Source of the DNA: Brooklawnia sp032229645
GTDB taxonomy: Bacteria > Actinomycetota > Actinomycetes > Propionibacteriales > Propionibacteriaceae
DNA length: 64,000 nucleotides
Assembly: GCA_963722295.1 (NCBI GenBank)
Contig: CAVRLB010000004.1
Location: 186,001-250,000, forward strand
Direction: 5' to 3'
Shown here: in pieces, positions 53,059 through 64,000 of the stretch
Layout of the letters: each line of letters opens with the position of its first letter
Numbering within the stretch: position 1 is the stretch's first letter
The notes under the pieces: generated by a model
Told to the model about the DNA's origin: nothing
Database searches by the model: none
Seen by the model: only the letters and a program-made list of their open reading frames with translations
Position numbers and translations under genes: made by a program

Positions 53059-54966
53059 TCAGGCCAACCGGCCGAGGATCAAGACCGCGCCAACCACCAC
53101 GACGCCGATTACCATTGTCAGGCCGTAGCTTCGGGAGTAGCCGTTCTCCAGCTTGCCCAAGGCCCCACCGATTCCGGTCGCCAGCGTTGCGGCACTGCGC
53201 ACCCCGCCATCGACGAGCACGTCGTCTATGGTCGCCACTGCCCCGGCGGCCTTGCCACCGCCACGGACGAAGACCACGTCGTTGAATTGGTCGGCGAGCA
53301 GATCGTTGCGTCCGATGAACACGATCGGGTTTTGCGTGCGAGGCTGCTCGAAGCTGATCTCACGGCGATACAGCAGATAGCCGATGGCCACCCCTGCCAC
53401 GACCACTGCCAGCGTCACCCAGCCCTGCCAGGGGACTTCCCACAGCGGGGTGTCGTGGGGGTGGCCGCCGGTCGGCGGAGCCAGCCAGTGCTGGATCGCG
53501 TTGTTGAGGATCATGCCGAGCACCGCGGCACCGAGAGCCAGGACGACGAGCGGGCCGACCATGATCTTCGGCGACTCGTGCGGGTGGACACCGTCGGCCC
53601 AGCGCTTCTGGCCGAAGAAGGTCATCATCATCAGCCGGGTCATGTAGAAGGCGGTGATGCCGGCACCCAGGATCGCCAGTACACCGAAGTACCAGCCGCG
53701 TTCCCAGGCCGCGACCACGATATGGTCCTTGGAGTAGAAACCCGCGAACGGTGGGATACCGATGATCGCCAGATAGCCGATCGCGAAGGTCGCGAAGGTC
53801 CACGGCATCACCTTGCGCAACGCGCCGAAGTGCCGCATGTCGGTGTCGTCGTCCATCGCGTGCATGATCGAACCGGCACCCAGGAACATGTTTGCCTTGA
53901 AGAAACCGTGGGTGAACAGGTGGAAGATCGCGAATGCGCCACCGGCCGGCCCGATTCCGGCGGCCAACATCATGTAGCCGATCTGGCTCATGGTCGAACC
54001 GGCGAGCACCTTCTTGATGTCGTCCTTGGTCGAGCCGATCCAAGCACCGGCGATCAGCGTGACCACGCCGACGATGCACACTGCCAGCGAGGCCGCGGCC
54101 GTCAACTCGTAGATCGCGTGGCTGCGCACCACCAGGTAGACACCGGCGGTGACCATGGTCGCGGCATGGATAAGTGCCGACACCGGGGTCGGGCCCTCCA
54201 TCGCGTCCAGCAGCCAGGACTGCAACGGCACCTGGGCGGACTTGCCACAGGCGGCCAGCAGCAGGAACAAGCCGAGCGCGGTCAACCACGCCGGACTAGC
54301 GGAAGCGACCGCCTGGTTGACCTCGGTGAAGTTGACCGAACCGAAGAGCCCCACCATGGTGAACAACCCGGCGAGCAGGCCGAGGTCTCCGATGCGGTTG
54401 ACGACGAAGGCCTTCTTGGCGGCCAGCGCGGCGGAGTGCCGATCCTGCCAGAAGCCGATCAGCAGGTAGGACGCCAGGCCGACGCCTTCCCAACCGAAGA
54501 AGAGCAGCAGGTAATTATCGGCCAGCACGAGCGTCAGCATGGCTGCGATGAAGAGGTTCAGGAAGGCGAAGAAACGGCGGCGATTCGGGTCGTGTGCCAT
54601 GTAGCCCACGGCGTAGATGAAGATCAGCGATCCGACGCCGGTGACCAGCAGCGCGAAGAGAATCGACAGTTGATCGACCAGCAGGTCGGCCCTCAGATCG
54701 AGGCCGCCCACCTTGATCCACTCGAAGATCGGCACATGCACCGCCCGATCCGGGGCGGCCACACCCAGCATCTGAATCCACAAAGTGAGCGCAACCGCGA
54801 ACGAGCCGAGGGCACCCAGCACGCCGAGCCAGTGGCCCCACGCGTTGCTGGCCTTGCCGCCGAGCAGCAGAATCGCCGACACCAAGATCGGTATGGCGAT
54901 CATCAGCCAGGCATAGGAGAACAGTCCGGTGGCTTCCACCGGGATGACGATTTCCAACAGACTCAC
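53059..54966 (-). CDS. nuoL: NADH-quinone oxidoreductase subunit L
   Basis: The distal antiporter-like subunit with the long lateral helix, 635 residues. Motifs: FFGWEGVGLASYLLIGFW, AFVVNRIGDLGLL, AQVPLQSWLLDAMEGPTPVSALIHAATMVTAGVYL. Two adjacent GTG codons (54969 and 54966) can start it; the second sits at better distance from GGGGG. Gap to nuoK is 10 bp. Confidence 0.96.
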   Translation of the reverse strand: MSLLEIVIPVEATGLFSYAWLMIAIPILVSAILLLGGKASNAWGHWLGVLGALGSFAVALTLWIQMLGVAAPDRAVHVPIFEWIKVGGLDLRADLLVDQLSILFALLVTGVGSLIFIYAVGYMAHDPNRRRFFAFLNLFIAAMLTLVLADNYLLLFFGWEGVGLASYLLIGFWQDRHSAALAAKKAFVVNRIGDLGLLAGLFTMVGLFGSVNFTEVNQAVASASPAWLTALGLFLLLAACGKSAQVPLQSWLLDAMEGPTPVSALIHAATMVTAGVYLVVRSHAIYELTAAASLAVCIVGVVTLIAGAWIGSTKDDIKKVLAGSTMSQIGYMMLAAGIGPAGGAFAIFHLFTHGFFKANMFLGAGSIMHAMDDDTDMRHFGALRKVMPWTFATFAIGYLAIIGIPPFAGFYSKDHIVVAAWERGWYFGVLAILGAGITAFYMTRLMMMTFFGQKRWADGVHPHESPKIMVGPLVVLALGAAVLGMILNNAIQHWLAPPTGGHPHDTPLWEVPWQGWVTLAVVVAGVAIGYLLYRREISFEQPRTQNPIVFIGRNDLLADQFNDVVFVRGGGKAAGAVATIDDVLVDGGVRSAATLATGIGGALGKLENGYSRSYGLTMVIGVVVVGAVLILGRLA

Positions 54967-54976
54967 CACAGCCCCC

Positions 54977-55276
54977 TCAGTGCTTCAGCTGGTTCTGGTC
55001 GTCGACCGAGGCCGAGCGGCGGGTCTTGAAGATGATCATGATGATGGCCAATCCGATGACGACTTCGGCAGCGGCCACGACCATCACGAAGAATGCGCCG
55101 ACCTGGCCGAGCAGATTGCCGTTGGCATAGCTGAAGGCGACCAGCGCCAGATTGGAGGAGTTCAGCATCAACTCCACCGACATGAATGCGATCAGTACAT
55201 TGCGGCGGATCAGGAAGCCCAGCACCCCGATCGAGAAGAGAATCGCCGACAGCACAAGATAGGCGTTCGGGCTCAT
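54977..55276 (-). CDS. nuoK: NADH-quinone oxidoreductase subunit K
   Basis: A 99-residue three-helix proton-channel subunit. The conserved glutamates lie in IAFMSVELMLNSSNLAL and in FVMVVAAAEVVIGLAI. The ATG at 55276 overlaps the nuoJ stop (TGATG) and has AAGGAG five bases upstream. Its neighbours nuoJ and nuoL are in standard order. Confidence 0.97.
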   Translation of the reverse strand: MSPNAYLVLSAILFSIGVLGFLIRRNVLIAFMSVELMLNSSNLALVAFSYANGNLLGQVGAFFVMVVAAAEVVIGLAIIMIIFKTRRSASVDDQNQLKH

Positions 55277-56178
55277 CACTGCTCCTTAGCGGGGTCGGAA
55301 TCGTGATCGGAAGTCTCGATGGCCGTCAGCGGCGCCGAGCCCGGATCAGCGAGCTCCCCGGCGATCCTGGGTGCCTCGTCGCTCCCGGTGTTCTCGTCGG
55401 TGACCTCGACGAATTCGGTGATCGCGGCGCGGTGAGCAGCGCGCAGGCCATCGTTTTCGACGATCGCCACGCCACGCACGGCAAGCGTCGGCGAGACCGA
55501 CTTCTCGGCGATCGAGCCATCGGGCAGCAGCGCCGGGTACTCGATCGAGTTGTTGCGGGCATAGACGCCGGGGCCGGGCAGCGGGCCGGGATCCTTGCCG
55601 TGCTCCGCGAACTCGCTGGTCCTGCGGCGGGCCCTGTCGGGCTGACCCTCGCGCTTGGTCAGCGGCTCGCCGTGGGCCAGTACGATGGCCGCCAGCGCGG
55701 CGATCATCAGCAGTGCGGCTGTCAGCTCGAAAGCGAAAACATAGGGTCCGAAGATGATCTTGGCCACGCCCTGGACGTTGCCCCCGGCGTTCGCGGTATC
55801 GAGGCCGCCCTGGCCGGTGACCACACCGTTGCCGACCGCGAGGATCAGCAAAGCGGCCAGACCGAAGACGAAGATGCTTGCGGCGACTCGCTGCCCCTTG
55901 AGCGTCTCGATCAGGGAATCGGTGGTGTCGACGCCGACGATCATCATGGTGAACAAGAAGAGCATCATGATCGCGCCGGTATAGACGATGATCTGCGCGA
56001 CGAAGAGGAAGGGTGCGTCCAGGGAGGCGTACAGACATCCCAGCGCGACCATCATGCCGGCCAGGCTGACCGCCGAGTGTACGGGCTTGCGGGCGATCAC
56101 CATACCCAAAGCCCCGAGGACGGAAAGCGGCGCGAAGATCCAGAACGCGACCAGCTGCCCGGTAATGAGCGGAATCAC
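55276..56178 (-). CDS. nuoJ: NADH-quinone oxidoreductase subunit J
   Basis: Five-helix membrane subunit (residues about 1-170, including VSLAGMMVALGCLYASLDAP and QIIVYTGAIMMLFLFTMMI), followed by a hydrophilic C-terminal tail of some 120 residues rich in Glu, Asp and Arg. The tail makes it 300 residues, against 165-185 in many bacteria; long tails occur in actinobacteria. GTG start overlapping the nuoI stop (GTGA), AAGGAGG upstream. Confidence 0.95.
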   Translation of the reverse strand: MIPLITGQLVAFWIFAPLSVLGALGMVIARKPVHSAVSLAGMMVALGCLYASLDAPFLFVAQIIVYTGAIMMLFLFTMMIVGVDTTDSLIETLKGQRVAASIFVFGLAALLILAVGNGVVTGQGGLDTANAGGNVQGVAKIIFGPYVFAFELTAALLMIAALAAIVLAHGEPLTKREGQPDRARRRTSEFAEHGKDPGPLPGPGVYARNNSIEYPALLPDGSIAEKSVSPTLAVRGVAIVENDGLRAAHRAAITEFVEVTDENTGSDEAPRIAGELADPGSAPLTAIETSDHDSDPAKEQ

Positions 56179-56726
56179 TTCTCAGCCTCCTTGGCTGCGG
56201 GCCGGCCGGTCCGGGTATCGGGCTGGCCGGTGGGCGGGAGCCCCAGGAAGTAGTCCTTCTCGTCGTCGCCGAGCCTGCGCGGATGCGGCGGCTGCTCCAT
56301 GCCAGGCAGCAGTGGAGCCAGCAGCTGATCCTTCTCGTAGATCATCAGCTCGCGGGTTCGGTTCGAGAACTTGAAGTCATTGGTCATGGTGAGCGCACGC
56401 GTCGGGCACGCCTCGATGCAGTAGCCGCAGAGGATGCAGCGCAGATAGTTGATCTGGTAGACCCTGCCGTAGCGCTCGCCGGGCGAGAAGCGCTGCTCGT
56501 CGGTGTTGTCGGCACCTTCGACGTAGATAGCGTCCGCCGGACAGGCCCAGGCGCACAGCTCACAGCCGACGCACTTCTCCAAGCCATCGGGCCAGCGGTT
56601 GAGCTGGTGACGGCCGTGGTAGCGCGGTGCAGTGATCTTCTCCTGGCCCTTCTGCGGGTAGCCCTGCGTGAAGGTCTTGCGGAACATCGTCCTGAAGGTG
56701 ATGCCGAATCCTGACCAGGCGCCCAT
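56175..56726 (-). CDS. nuoI: NADH-quinone oxidoreductase subunit I
   Basis: The peripheral-arm subunit with two 4Fe-4S clusters (N6a, N6b). The ligands are CVGCELCAWACP (about residues 52-63) and CILCGYCIEACP (about 96-107). 183 residues. The ATG shares one base with the nuoH stop (TAATG), and its own end overlaps nuoJ. Confidence 0.97.
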   Translation of the reverse strand: MGAWSGFGITFRTMFRKTFTQGYPQKGQEKITAPRYHGRHQLNRWPDGLEKCVGCELCAWACPADAIYVEGADNTDEQRFSPGERYGRVYQINYLRCILCGYCIEACPTRALTMTNDFKFSNRTRELMIYEKDQLLAPLLPGMEQPPHPRRLGDDEKDYFLGLPPTGQPDTRTGRPAAKEAEK

Positions 56727-58072
56727 TACAGTTCAGCTCCGTTCGAGGTCCCGCGCCGTGCAGACGAGGCAGTCGCCGAGTCAGGCTCGGCGGTACCTCC
56801 TGCCACTACCGCGCCTATCAGTTTCTGGCCGGGCATCGGAGGCACCGGATAGCCGCCCGCGAATGCATCGAACTCGGCGTCCAGATCGATCGGTTCCGGT
56901 TCCGGGGTGGGCGCCGGACCGCTGAACCAGACCACCGCGACGATCGCTACCAGGAAGACGATCACGCTCCCGATGAAGACCGGGCTGGCCCACCAGCCGT
57001 GCACAGAGGCACCGCGCATCAGGGCGAGCATCACGATCCAGGCGAGGTTCGCCGGGATCAGCACCTTCCAGCCGAGTTTCATCATCTGGTCGTAGCGCAC
57101 CCGAGGAACCGCCGCGCGCACCCAAGAGACGGTGAAGAAGATGATCTGGACCTTCAGCACGAACCACAGCAGACCGAACCAGCCCTGGTCCAAGAAGGTT
57201 CCGTTCAGCGGCCACGGCGCGTGATACCCGCCAAGGAAGAGAGTCACGCAAACGGCCGAGACCGTCGCCACGTTGATGTATTCGGCGAGGAAGTAGAGCG
57301 CATAGCGGAAACCCGAGAAGTCGGTGATGTGACCGGACACCAGCTCCGACTCACATTCGGGCATATCGAAGGGCTGCCGGTTCGTCTCGCCGAACATCGA
57401 GATGTAGTAGATGACGAAGCTCGGTAGCAGGAGCAGTCCGTACCAGCCGGGCAGCGGCAGGGTCGCGCCGAAGAGGCTGATCGGCTCGGTCTGGGCCGCA
57501 ACGATCTGCGAGGTCGACATGGTGCCGGCGTACATGAAGACCGCGACCAACGACATGCCCATCGCGATCTCGTAACTGATCACCTGAGCGGTCGCGCGCA
57601 TCGATCCGAGCAGCGAGTAGGTGCCGTTGGACGACCAGCCGGCCAGCACGAAGCCGTAGAAGCCGACGCCCGCGATCGCCATCACCATCAAGGCGGCGAC
57701 CGGCAGATCGGTCAACTGCAGCCGGGTCTCGACGCCGAACATCCGAACCGGGCCGCCGAGCGGGATGACCGCCCAGGAGCTGAAGGCCGCGACTGCGGTC
57801 AGCATCGGTGCGATGTTGAAGATCAGCGCATCGGTGCGGGCCGGGCGGAAGTCCTCCTTCATGAGGAGCTTCACACCGTCGCCCAGCGCCTGGCCGAGAC
57901 CGAGCGGGCCGTTCATGATCGGGCCCTTGCGGTTCTGCATCTTGCCGAGCACCCGGCGCTCGAACCAGACGTTGAAGATCGTCCAGGTCAGCAGCAGGAC
58001 GAAGACGCCCACCACCTTGATCAGGACGATCCACCACGGATCGTTGAGGAAGATAGTTTCCATGCTGGTCAT
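56726..58072 (-). CDS. nuoH: NADH-quinone oxidoreductase subunit H
   Basis: Membrane subunit that forms the quinone entry channel with NuoB/D, 448 residues. It contains ERRVLGKMQNRKGP near the N-terminus and GETNRQPFDMPECESELVSG in the acidic quinone-channel loop. The C-terminal tail of about 60 residues (PAPTPEPEPIDLDAEFDAFAG) is an actinobacterial extension. ATG 58072 overlaps the nuoG stop (ATGA) and follows GGAGG. Confidence 0.97.
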   Translation of the reverse strand: MTSMETIFLNDPWWIVLIKVVGVFVLLLTWTIFNVWFERRVLGKMQNRKGPIMNGPLGLGQALGDGVKLLMKEDFRPARTDALIFNIAPMLTAVAAFSSWAVIPLGGPVRMFGVETRLQLTDLPVAALMVMAIAGVGFYGFVLAGWSSNGTYSLLGSMRATAQVISYEIAMGMSLVAVFMYAGTMSTSQIVAAQTEPISLFGATLPLPGWYGLLLLPSFVIYYISMFGETNRQPFDMPECESELVSGHITDFSGFRYALYFLAEYINVATVSAVCVTLFLGGYHAPWPLNGTFLDQGWFGLLWFVLKVQIIFFTVSWVRAAVPRVRYDQMMKLGWKVLIPANLAWIVMLALMRGASVHGWWASPVFIGSVIVFLVAIVAVVWFSGPAPTPEPEPIDLDAEFDAFAGGYPVPPMPGQKLIGAVVAGGTAEPDSATASSARRGTSNGAEL

Positions 58073-60485
58073 GCCGCACCTCCTGCGGTCTTGACTACCG
58101 CCAGCCGCACCCGGTCGCCCGGGCGGGCATGCAGCGTACGGAGCAATTCGGCGCCCGAGTTGAGCGGCGCCCAGACCACGTCGTCCACCATCGAGGTGGT
58201 GACCTCCGCCGGCAACTCGACCGCGCCCGCCTCGGTGCTGATCGCGACCCGGTCGCCATCGGCGATGCCCAGAGCCGTCGCGGTTGCCCGCGAGATCCGG
58301 GCGCGAGCCGCCGGGGCCGCCATCCTGAGCGTCTCGGCCCCGTCCAGGCACCTGGAATCGTCGATCGCCAGATGCCATCCGGCCAGTTTGGGACCCTCAC
58401 CCCCGGTCGCTCCGGATGTCTGGGCCCAGGCGGCGACGAAGGCCGGCTTGGCGCCTTCCCAGTCGCTGATCTCCTGGTGAGCGGCTCGTGCCTGTGGCGG
58501 AGTACGCATTCCCAGGTCGGCACCGAACGCATCGGCCAGCGCCGCCAGCACCCTGACGTCGGTCATCACCGACTGCGGCTTGGAGTTGATGATGTTCACC
58601 GGACGAACGCGGTGTTCCCAGTTGATGAAGGTGCCGAGCTGCTCTTCGAGCAGCGCCACCGGGAAGACCACATCGGCGACCTCGGTCAGCTGGCTGCGGC
58701 GCTGTTCCAGGCTCACGACGAAGACATCGCTGCTGGCCAGCGCGGCGTAGGCCGCCTCCGGGTCGGCCATATCGGCCAGGTCGACCGCTGCGGTGACCAA
58801 GGCCTTCAGCGAGCCGGTCGCGGCGGCGGCAAGCATGCCCTCGGCGTCCAGGCCGTCGCCCTCGGGCAGATGATCGACACCCCAGGCGGCTTGCAGGTCG
58901 ACCCGGGCCGACGCATCGGCGACCGGGCGTCCACCCGGCAGCAGCTGCGGCAGGCAACCGGCTTCGAGCGCGGCCAGTTCGCCGGCACGACGCGGGATCC
59001 AGGCCCAGCGCACGCCACGGGCCGCGTACTCGCGCACCTTGGCGAGCAGACCGGGCACCAGCGACGCCCGCTCCCCCACCAGCAGGATCGTGCCCTCGCC
59101 GAGATCGGAGGCAACCGATTCCAGCGCCTTGAGTTCGTCGCCGGGAGCCGCCGGCACCAAGGTGGCACCCATCTTCTTCGAGCCGTTGGTGAGGAACGGG
59201 GCGACCGCCAGCACCTTGGTGCGGTTCTTGCGGTTGGCCTTGCGCAACCTGAGGAAGACGGCCGAGGACTCCTCTTCGGGTTCGAAGCCGACCAGCACGA
59301 CCGTGCCGGCGTTCTCCAGATCGGTGAAGGTGACGTCCATCGGGGCACCGGTGACCTCGGCGGCCAGGAAACCGGCCTCGTCGGCGCCGTAGGCACGCGT
59401 CCGGAAGTCAATCGAGTTGGTACCCAGCACTGTGCGCGCGAACTTCGAGTAGGCAAACGCGTTCTCCAGGGTCAACCGGCCACCGGTCAGCACACCGGTC
59501 GCCGACCCGGCGGCCTTCAGACCGGTGACCGCGGCATCGATGGCCTCGGGCCAGCTGGCGGGCTCAAGTTTGCCGCCGCGACGCACCAGCGGGTGGGTCA
59601 GCCGGTCGGCCTGGCGTCCGTAATAGAAGCCGAAGCGCCCCTTGTCACAGTTCCACTGCTCGTTGACCTCGGGATCGTCGCCGGCCAGCCGCCGCTTCAC
59701 CTGGAAGTGCCGATGATCGGTACGCAACTCGCAACCGCTGGCGCAGTGCTCGCAGGTCGTGGTCGTCGAGACCAGGTCGAATGGCCGAGCCTGGAAGCGG
59801 TAGTCGGCGCTCGTCAGGGCGCCGACCGGGCAGATCTGCACGATATTGCCCGAGAAGTAGCTCTCATACGGCCTGTTCGCGTAGATATTGATCTGGCTCA
59901 GGGCACCACGCTCCGACAGCGAGATGAAATCGTCACCCGAGATCTGCTCACCGAATCGGGTGCAGCGCTGGCAGAGCACGCAGCGCTCGCGGTCGATCAG
60001 GATCTGCGCCGAGATATTCACCGGCTTCGGATAGGTGCGCTTGCGGCCTTCGTAGCGCGACTCGCCCGGGCCGTGGCTCATGGTCTGGTTCTGCAGCGGG
60101 CATTCGCCGCCCTTGTCACAGATCGGGCAGTCCAGCGGGTGGTTGATCAGCAGGAATTCCAGCATTCCCTCTTGGTGTTTGGCCACCTTCTCGTTGGTCG
60201 CCGCGGTCTGGACGACCATGTTCGGCATCACCGCGAGCGCGCATGCGGGCTGCGGTTTCATCGGACGACCATTGCCGCCATCGGGCACATCGACGATGCA
60301 CTGACGGCAGGCCGCGACCGGATCGAGCAGCTCGTGATCGCAGAACCGCGGAATCTCGATGCCCAGACGCTCGGCCGCCCGGATGACCAGCGTGCCCTTC
60401 GGCACGCTCACCTGAATGCCGTCGATGGTCGCCGTCACGAGGTCGGCCTTGGCGACCTCCGCGTCAGGCTTCTTGACGTCGGTGC

Positions 60486-60489
<4 letters not shown>
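58069..60489 (-). CDS. nuoG: NADH-quinone oxidoreductase subunit G
   Basis: The largest peripheral subunit, 806 residues, carrying 2Fe-2S and 4Fe-4S clusters that relay electrons from NuoF. The 2Fe-2S site is in RFCDHELLDPVAACRQCIVD, further ligands in HPLDCPICDKGGECPLQNQT and CVLCQRCTRFGEQ, then CEHCASGCELRT for the molybdopterin-like domain cluster. The molybdopterin-type domain fills the C-terminal two thirds and is catalytically inert in the family. GTG start overlapping nuoF (GTGA). Confidence 0.96.
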
Positions 60490-61815
<1,326 letters not shown>

Positions 61816-61826
<11 letters not shown>

Positions 61827-62565
61827 CGGGCTCACCTCCATCGATAGCAGCAGAGGCGGGCGAGACCGGGGAGGTCCAGCCCTTTTCACGAGCGATCTGC
61901 AGGCCCGCCAGCGACGCCGGTCCCGCGGTGGGTCCTTCGTCCGCAAGCCCGTCCGGGAATCCTGCCAGCACCCGCTCGGCCTCTGCCCAGCTGGTGATGT
62001 GGGCGCCGCGGGTCGAGCGGACCTCGCGTCCGGTCTGCAGGTTGTCGATCAGTGCGTCGGCCTTCTCCGGGGTCATGGAGTCCATGAACTCCCAGTTGAC
62101 CATCATCACCGGCGCGAAGTCGCACGCGGCGTTGCATTCCAGACGCTCGAGGCTGAACACGCCGTCGGCCGTGGTTTCGCCCTCGTCGATGCCCAGCTTG
62201 GCTTTCATCTGGTCCAGGAGCACGTCACCGCCCATCACCGCGCAGACCGTCGTGGTGCACACACCGATGTGGTGCTTGCCGGCCGGGCGTCGCTTGTACA
62301 TGGTGTAGAAGGTGGCCACCCCGTTGACCTGAGCGGTGGAGATGCCGAGCAGATCGGCGCAGATCTTCACGCCGGCGTCGCTGATGCGTCCATCGACCGA
62401 TTGCACCAGGTGCAGCATCGGAAGCAGGGCCGAGCGAGGCTCGGGATAACGCGCCATGATCTCACGCATCTCCGCGATGGTCTGGTCGCCGATACTGGTC
62501 TGATCGTCGTGGGTGTCGATGCCCGTGGCATCGTCGAAAGCCGCGACGAACTCGTGCCCGCTCAT
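61816..62565 (-). CDS. nuoE: NADH-quinone oxidoreductase subunit E
   Basis: A thioredoxin-like subunit with the 2Fe-2S cluster N1a. Ligands: CTTTVC and CNAACD. 249 residues; the last 60-70 extend beyond the E. coli protein, as in other actinobacteria. AAGGAG precedes the ATG at 62565. A 94-bp gap separates it from nuoD. Confidence 0.96.
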
Positions 62566-62659
62566 CGAGTCTCACTCCTTAGAGGTTGCGCCCATGGGTT
62601 TGGCCGTAGTGCCGCGGACCACGCCTGGTCTGCGTGGTGGCCGGCCAAGAAGATTCCCG

Positions 62660-64000
62660 TCATCGGTCGACGCCCCCCATCACCGGATCGATGCTGGCCA
62701 GCGCCATCAGCAGGTCGGACAGCATCGCCCCTTCCGACATGATCGGCAGAGCCTGAACGTGGTTGAAGCCTGGATCGCGCATGTGCGCACGGTAGGGCCG
62801 GGTGCCGCCGTCGGACACCAAGTCGACACCCAGCTCGCCGGCGGGACCCTCGATGGCCACATAGACCTGGCCGGCCGGGACCTTGAAGCCTTCGGTCACC
62901 TTCTTGAAGTGGTGGATCAGGGCCTCCATGGACTCGCCCATGATGTGCTTGATGTGCTCATTCGAGTTGCCCTGGCCGTCGGCGCCAACCGTCAACTCGC
63001 TCGGCCATTCGAGCGCAGGATCCTGCACCCGGTAGGGCTCGCCTTGACTTTCGGCAAGTTCATCGCGGACCTGCTCCAGAATGCGCAGAGACTGCATCAT
63101 CTCGTCGCAGCGGATCTTGAAGCGTCCGTAGGCGTCGCAACTGGTCTCGGTGCAGACGTCGAAGTCATAGTGGTCGTAGCCCAGGTACGGCTGGGTCTTG
63201 CGCAGATCCCAGGGGTAGCCGGTCGAACGCAGCACCGGTCCGGTCATGCCGAACATCATGCAGGTGCTCAGATCCATCACCCCGATGTGCTGGGTGCGGG
63301 CCTTGAAGATCGGGTTGTCGAGCATGAAGGCCGCGATCTCGGGCACGTTGATCTTCAGCTGCTTGATCAGCTCGTCCAGCAGGTCGATGCCGTCGTCGGG
63401 CATGTCGTTCTGCACGCCACCCGGGCGGATGTAGGCGTTGTTCATCCGCAAGCCGGTGAGGGCCTCGGTGAACTCCAGCGTGCGTTCCCGTTCGCGCAAG
63501 CCGACTTCCTGAGGCGAGGTGGCACCGAGCTCCAGGCAGTTGGCGCCCACCGCGGTGAGGTGGGAGGCGATCCGGTTGGTCTCCATCGCGAGCACCCGCA
63601 GCTGATTGCCGCGCCGCGGGATCTCGTCGGTGATGTCGAGCAGCTTGTCGACGGCCATCGAATAGGCGGCCTCGTTGTGGATGCCCGCCACATAGTTCAT
63701 CCGGGTGAAGAAGGTGGAGCCTTGCGTCCAGGTGCGGTACTCGGAATTCTTCTCGATGCCGGTGTGCAAGAAGCCGATGCCCGGACGACAACTCATGACG
63801 TTCTCGCCGTCCATCTCCAGCACCAGGCGCATCACGCCGTGGGTGGAGGGGTGCTGCGGGCCGAGGTTGACGACGATGATCTCGTCTGCGCGCTCGCGCT
63901 GCGATTCGATGATCTGGTCCCAGTCGGCGCCAGAGGAGAGGTATGCCTGATCGGCGATCGGCTCGCCCGGTACCGCGAAGACATCCTCGGAACCGGGAAC
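62660..64000 (-). CDS. nuoD: NADH-quinone oxidoreductase subunit D (5' end outside window)
   Basis: The frame runs unbroken to the right edge, so the start lies beyond 64000; 446 residues are visible. VVNLGPQHPSTHGVMRLVL begins near 63870 and holds the conserved His of the quinone site. Further conserved segments are GIEKNSEYRTW, NYVAGIHNEAAYSMAVDKLL, and the C-terminal LPIMSEGAMLSDLLMALASIDPVMGGVDR. An internal GTG at 63835 is not the true start, because conserved sequence continues upstream. Confidence 0.96.
   Translation of the reverse strand, partial: VPGSEDVFAVPGEPIADQAYLSSGADWDQIIESQRERADEIIVVNLGPQHPSTHGVMRLVLEMDGENVMSCRPGIGFLHTGIEKNSEYRTWTQGSTFFTRMNYVAGIHNEAAYSMAVDKLLDITDEIPRRGNQLRVLAMETNRIASHLTAVGANCLELGATSPQEVGLRERERTLEFTEALTGLRMNNAYIRPGGVQNDMPDDGIDLLDELIKQLKINVPEIAAFMLDNPIFKARTQHIGVMDLSTCMMFGMTGPVLRSTGYPWDLRKTQPYLGYDHYDFDVCTETSCDAYGRFKIRCDEMMQSLRILEQVRDELAESQGEPYRVQDPALEWPSELTVGADGQGNSNEHIKHIMGESMEALIHHFKKVTEGFKVPAGQVYVAIEGPAGELGVDLVSDGGTRPYRAHMRDPGFNHVQALPIMSEGAMLSDLLMALASIDPVMGGVDR

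Overview
The window is a contiguous piece of a high-GC Actinomycetota chromosome. The evidence is gene order and family type: tRNA-Tyr/tRNA-Thr/tRNA-Met, rpmG, two MaoC-type dehydratases, murB, tRNA-Trp, secE, nusG, rplKA, rplJL, rpoBC, rpsLG, fusA and tuf in actinobacterial order; NusG with a long acidic N-terminus; a lipoglycan-type MptB mannosyltransferase; a KorAB 2-oxoacid:ferredoxin oxidoreductase of the mycobacterial type; and a nuo operon with a polyprenyl diphosphate synthase directly behind nuoN. The family Propionibacteriaceae or a relative is my guess; nothing in the sequence fixes the genus. No prophage, insertion sequence, CRISPR array or rRNA gene is visible.

Region 1 (1-24.9 kb) is the information-processing block, almost all on the minus strand: a partial secreted coiled-coil protein, tuf, fusA, rpsG, rpsL, rpoC, rpoB, rplL, rplJ, then a plus-strand GntR/ABC-transporter cassette set between rplJ and rplA, then rplA, rplK, nusG, secE, tRNA-Trp, a plus-strand aminotransferase, murB, two dehydratases, rpmG, tRNA-Met and tRNA-Thr. 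Several promoters, terminators and one apparent rplJ leader attenuator can be read directly.

Region 2 (25-40 kb) is housekeeping and accessory metabolism: a pseudouridine-5'-phosphate glycosidase homologue with an altered catalytic position, tRNA-Tyr, a YajQ protein, an ABC1/UbiB kinase with an S4 RNA-binding protein, exonuclease III, an enoyl-CoA hydratase/3-hydroxyisobutyryl-CoA hydrolase homologue, MptB, KorAB, a lipoate ligase and an M13 metallopeptidase.

Region 3 (40-49 kb) groups glutamate decarboxylase with a divergent ATP-grasp ligase, an alpha/beta hydrolase and an HdeD-family membrane protein, then a CydDC-like heterodimeric ABC exporter. The gad/ATP-grasp/HdeD grouping is the best candidate here for an undescribed acid- or GABA-related module.

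Region 4 (49-64 kb) is the proton-pumping NADH dehydrogenase operon nuoD-N (nuoD runs off the window) plus the isoprenoid synthase that probably makes the menaquinone tail.

The most unusual non-genic feature is a set of at least three unrelated dispersed intergenic repeat families: a 56-68-bp palindrome (3 copies), a roughly 38-bp element (3 copies), and a short motif of the form CGG[CT]AG[CT]NGCT that clusters in four intergenic gaps, one of them a 2.9-copy 81-bp tandem array.
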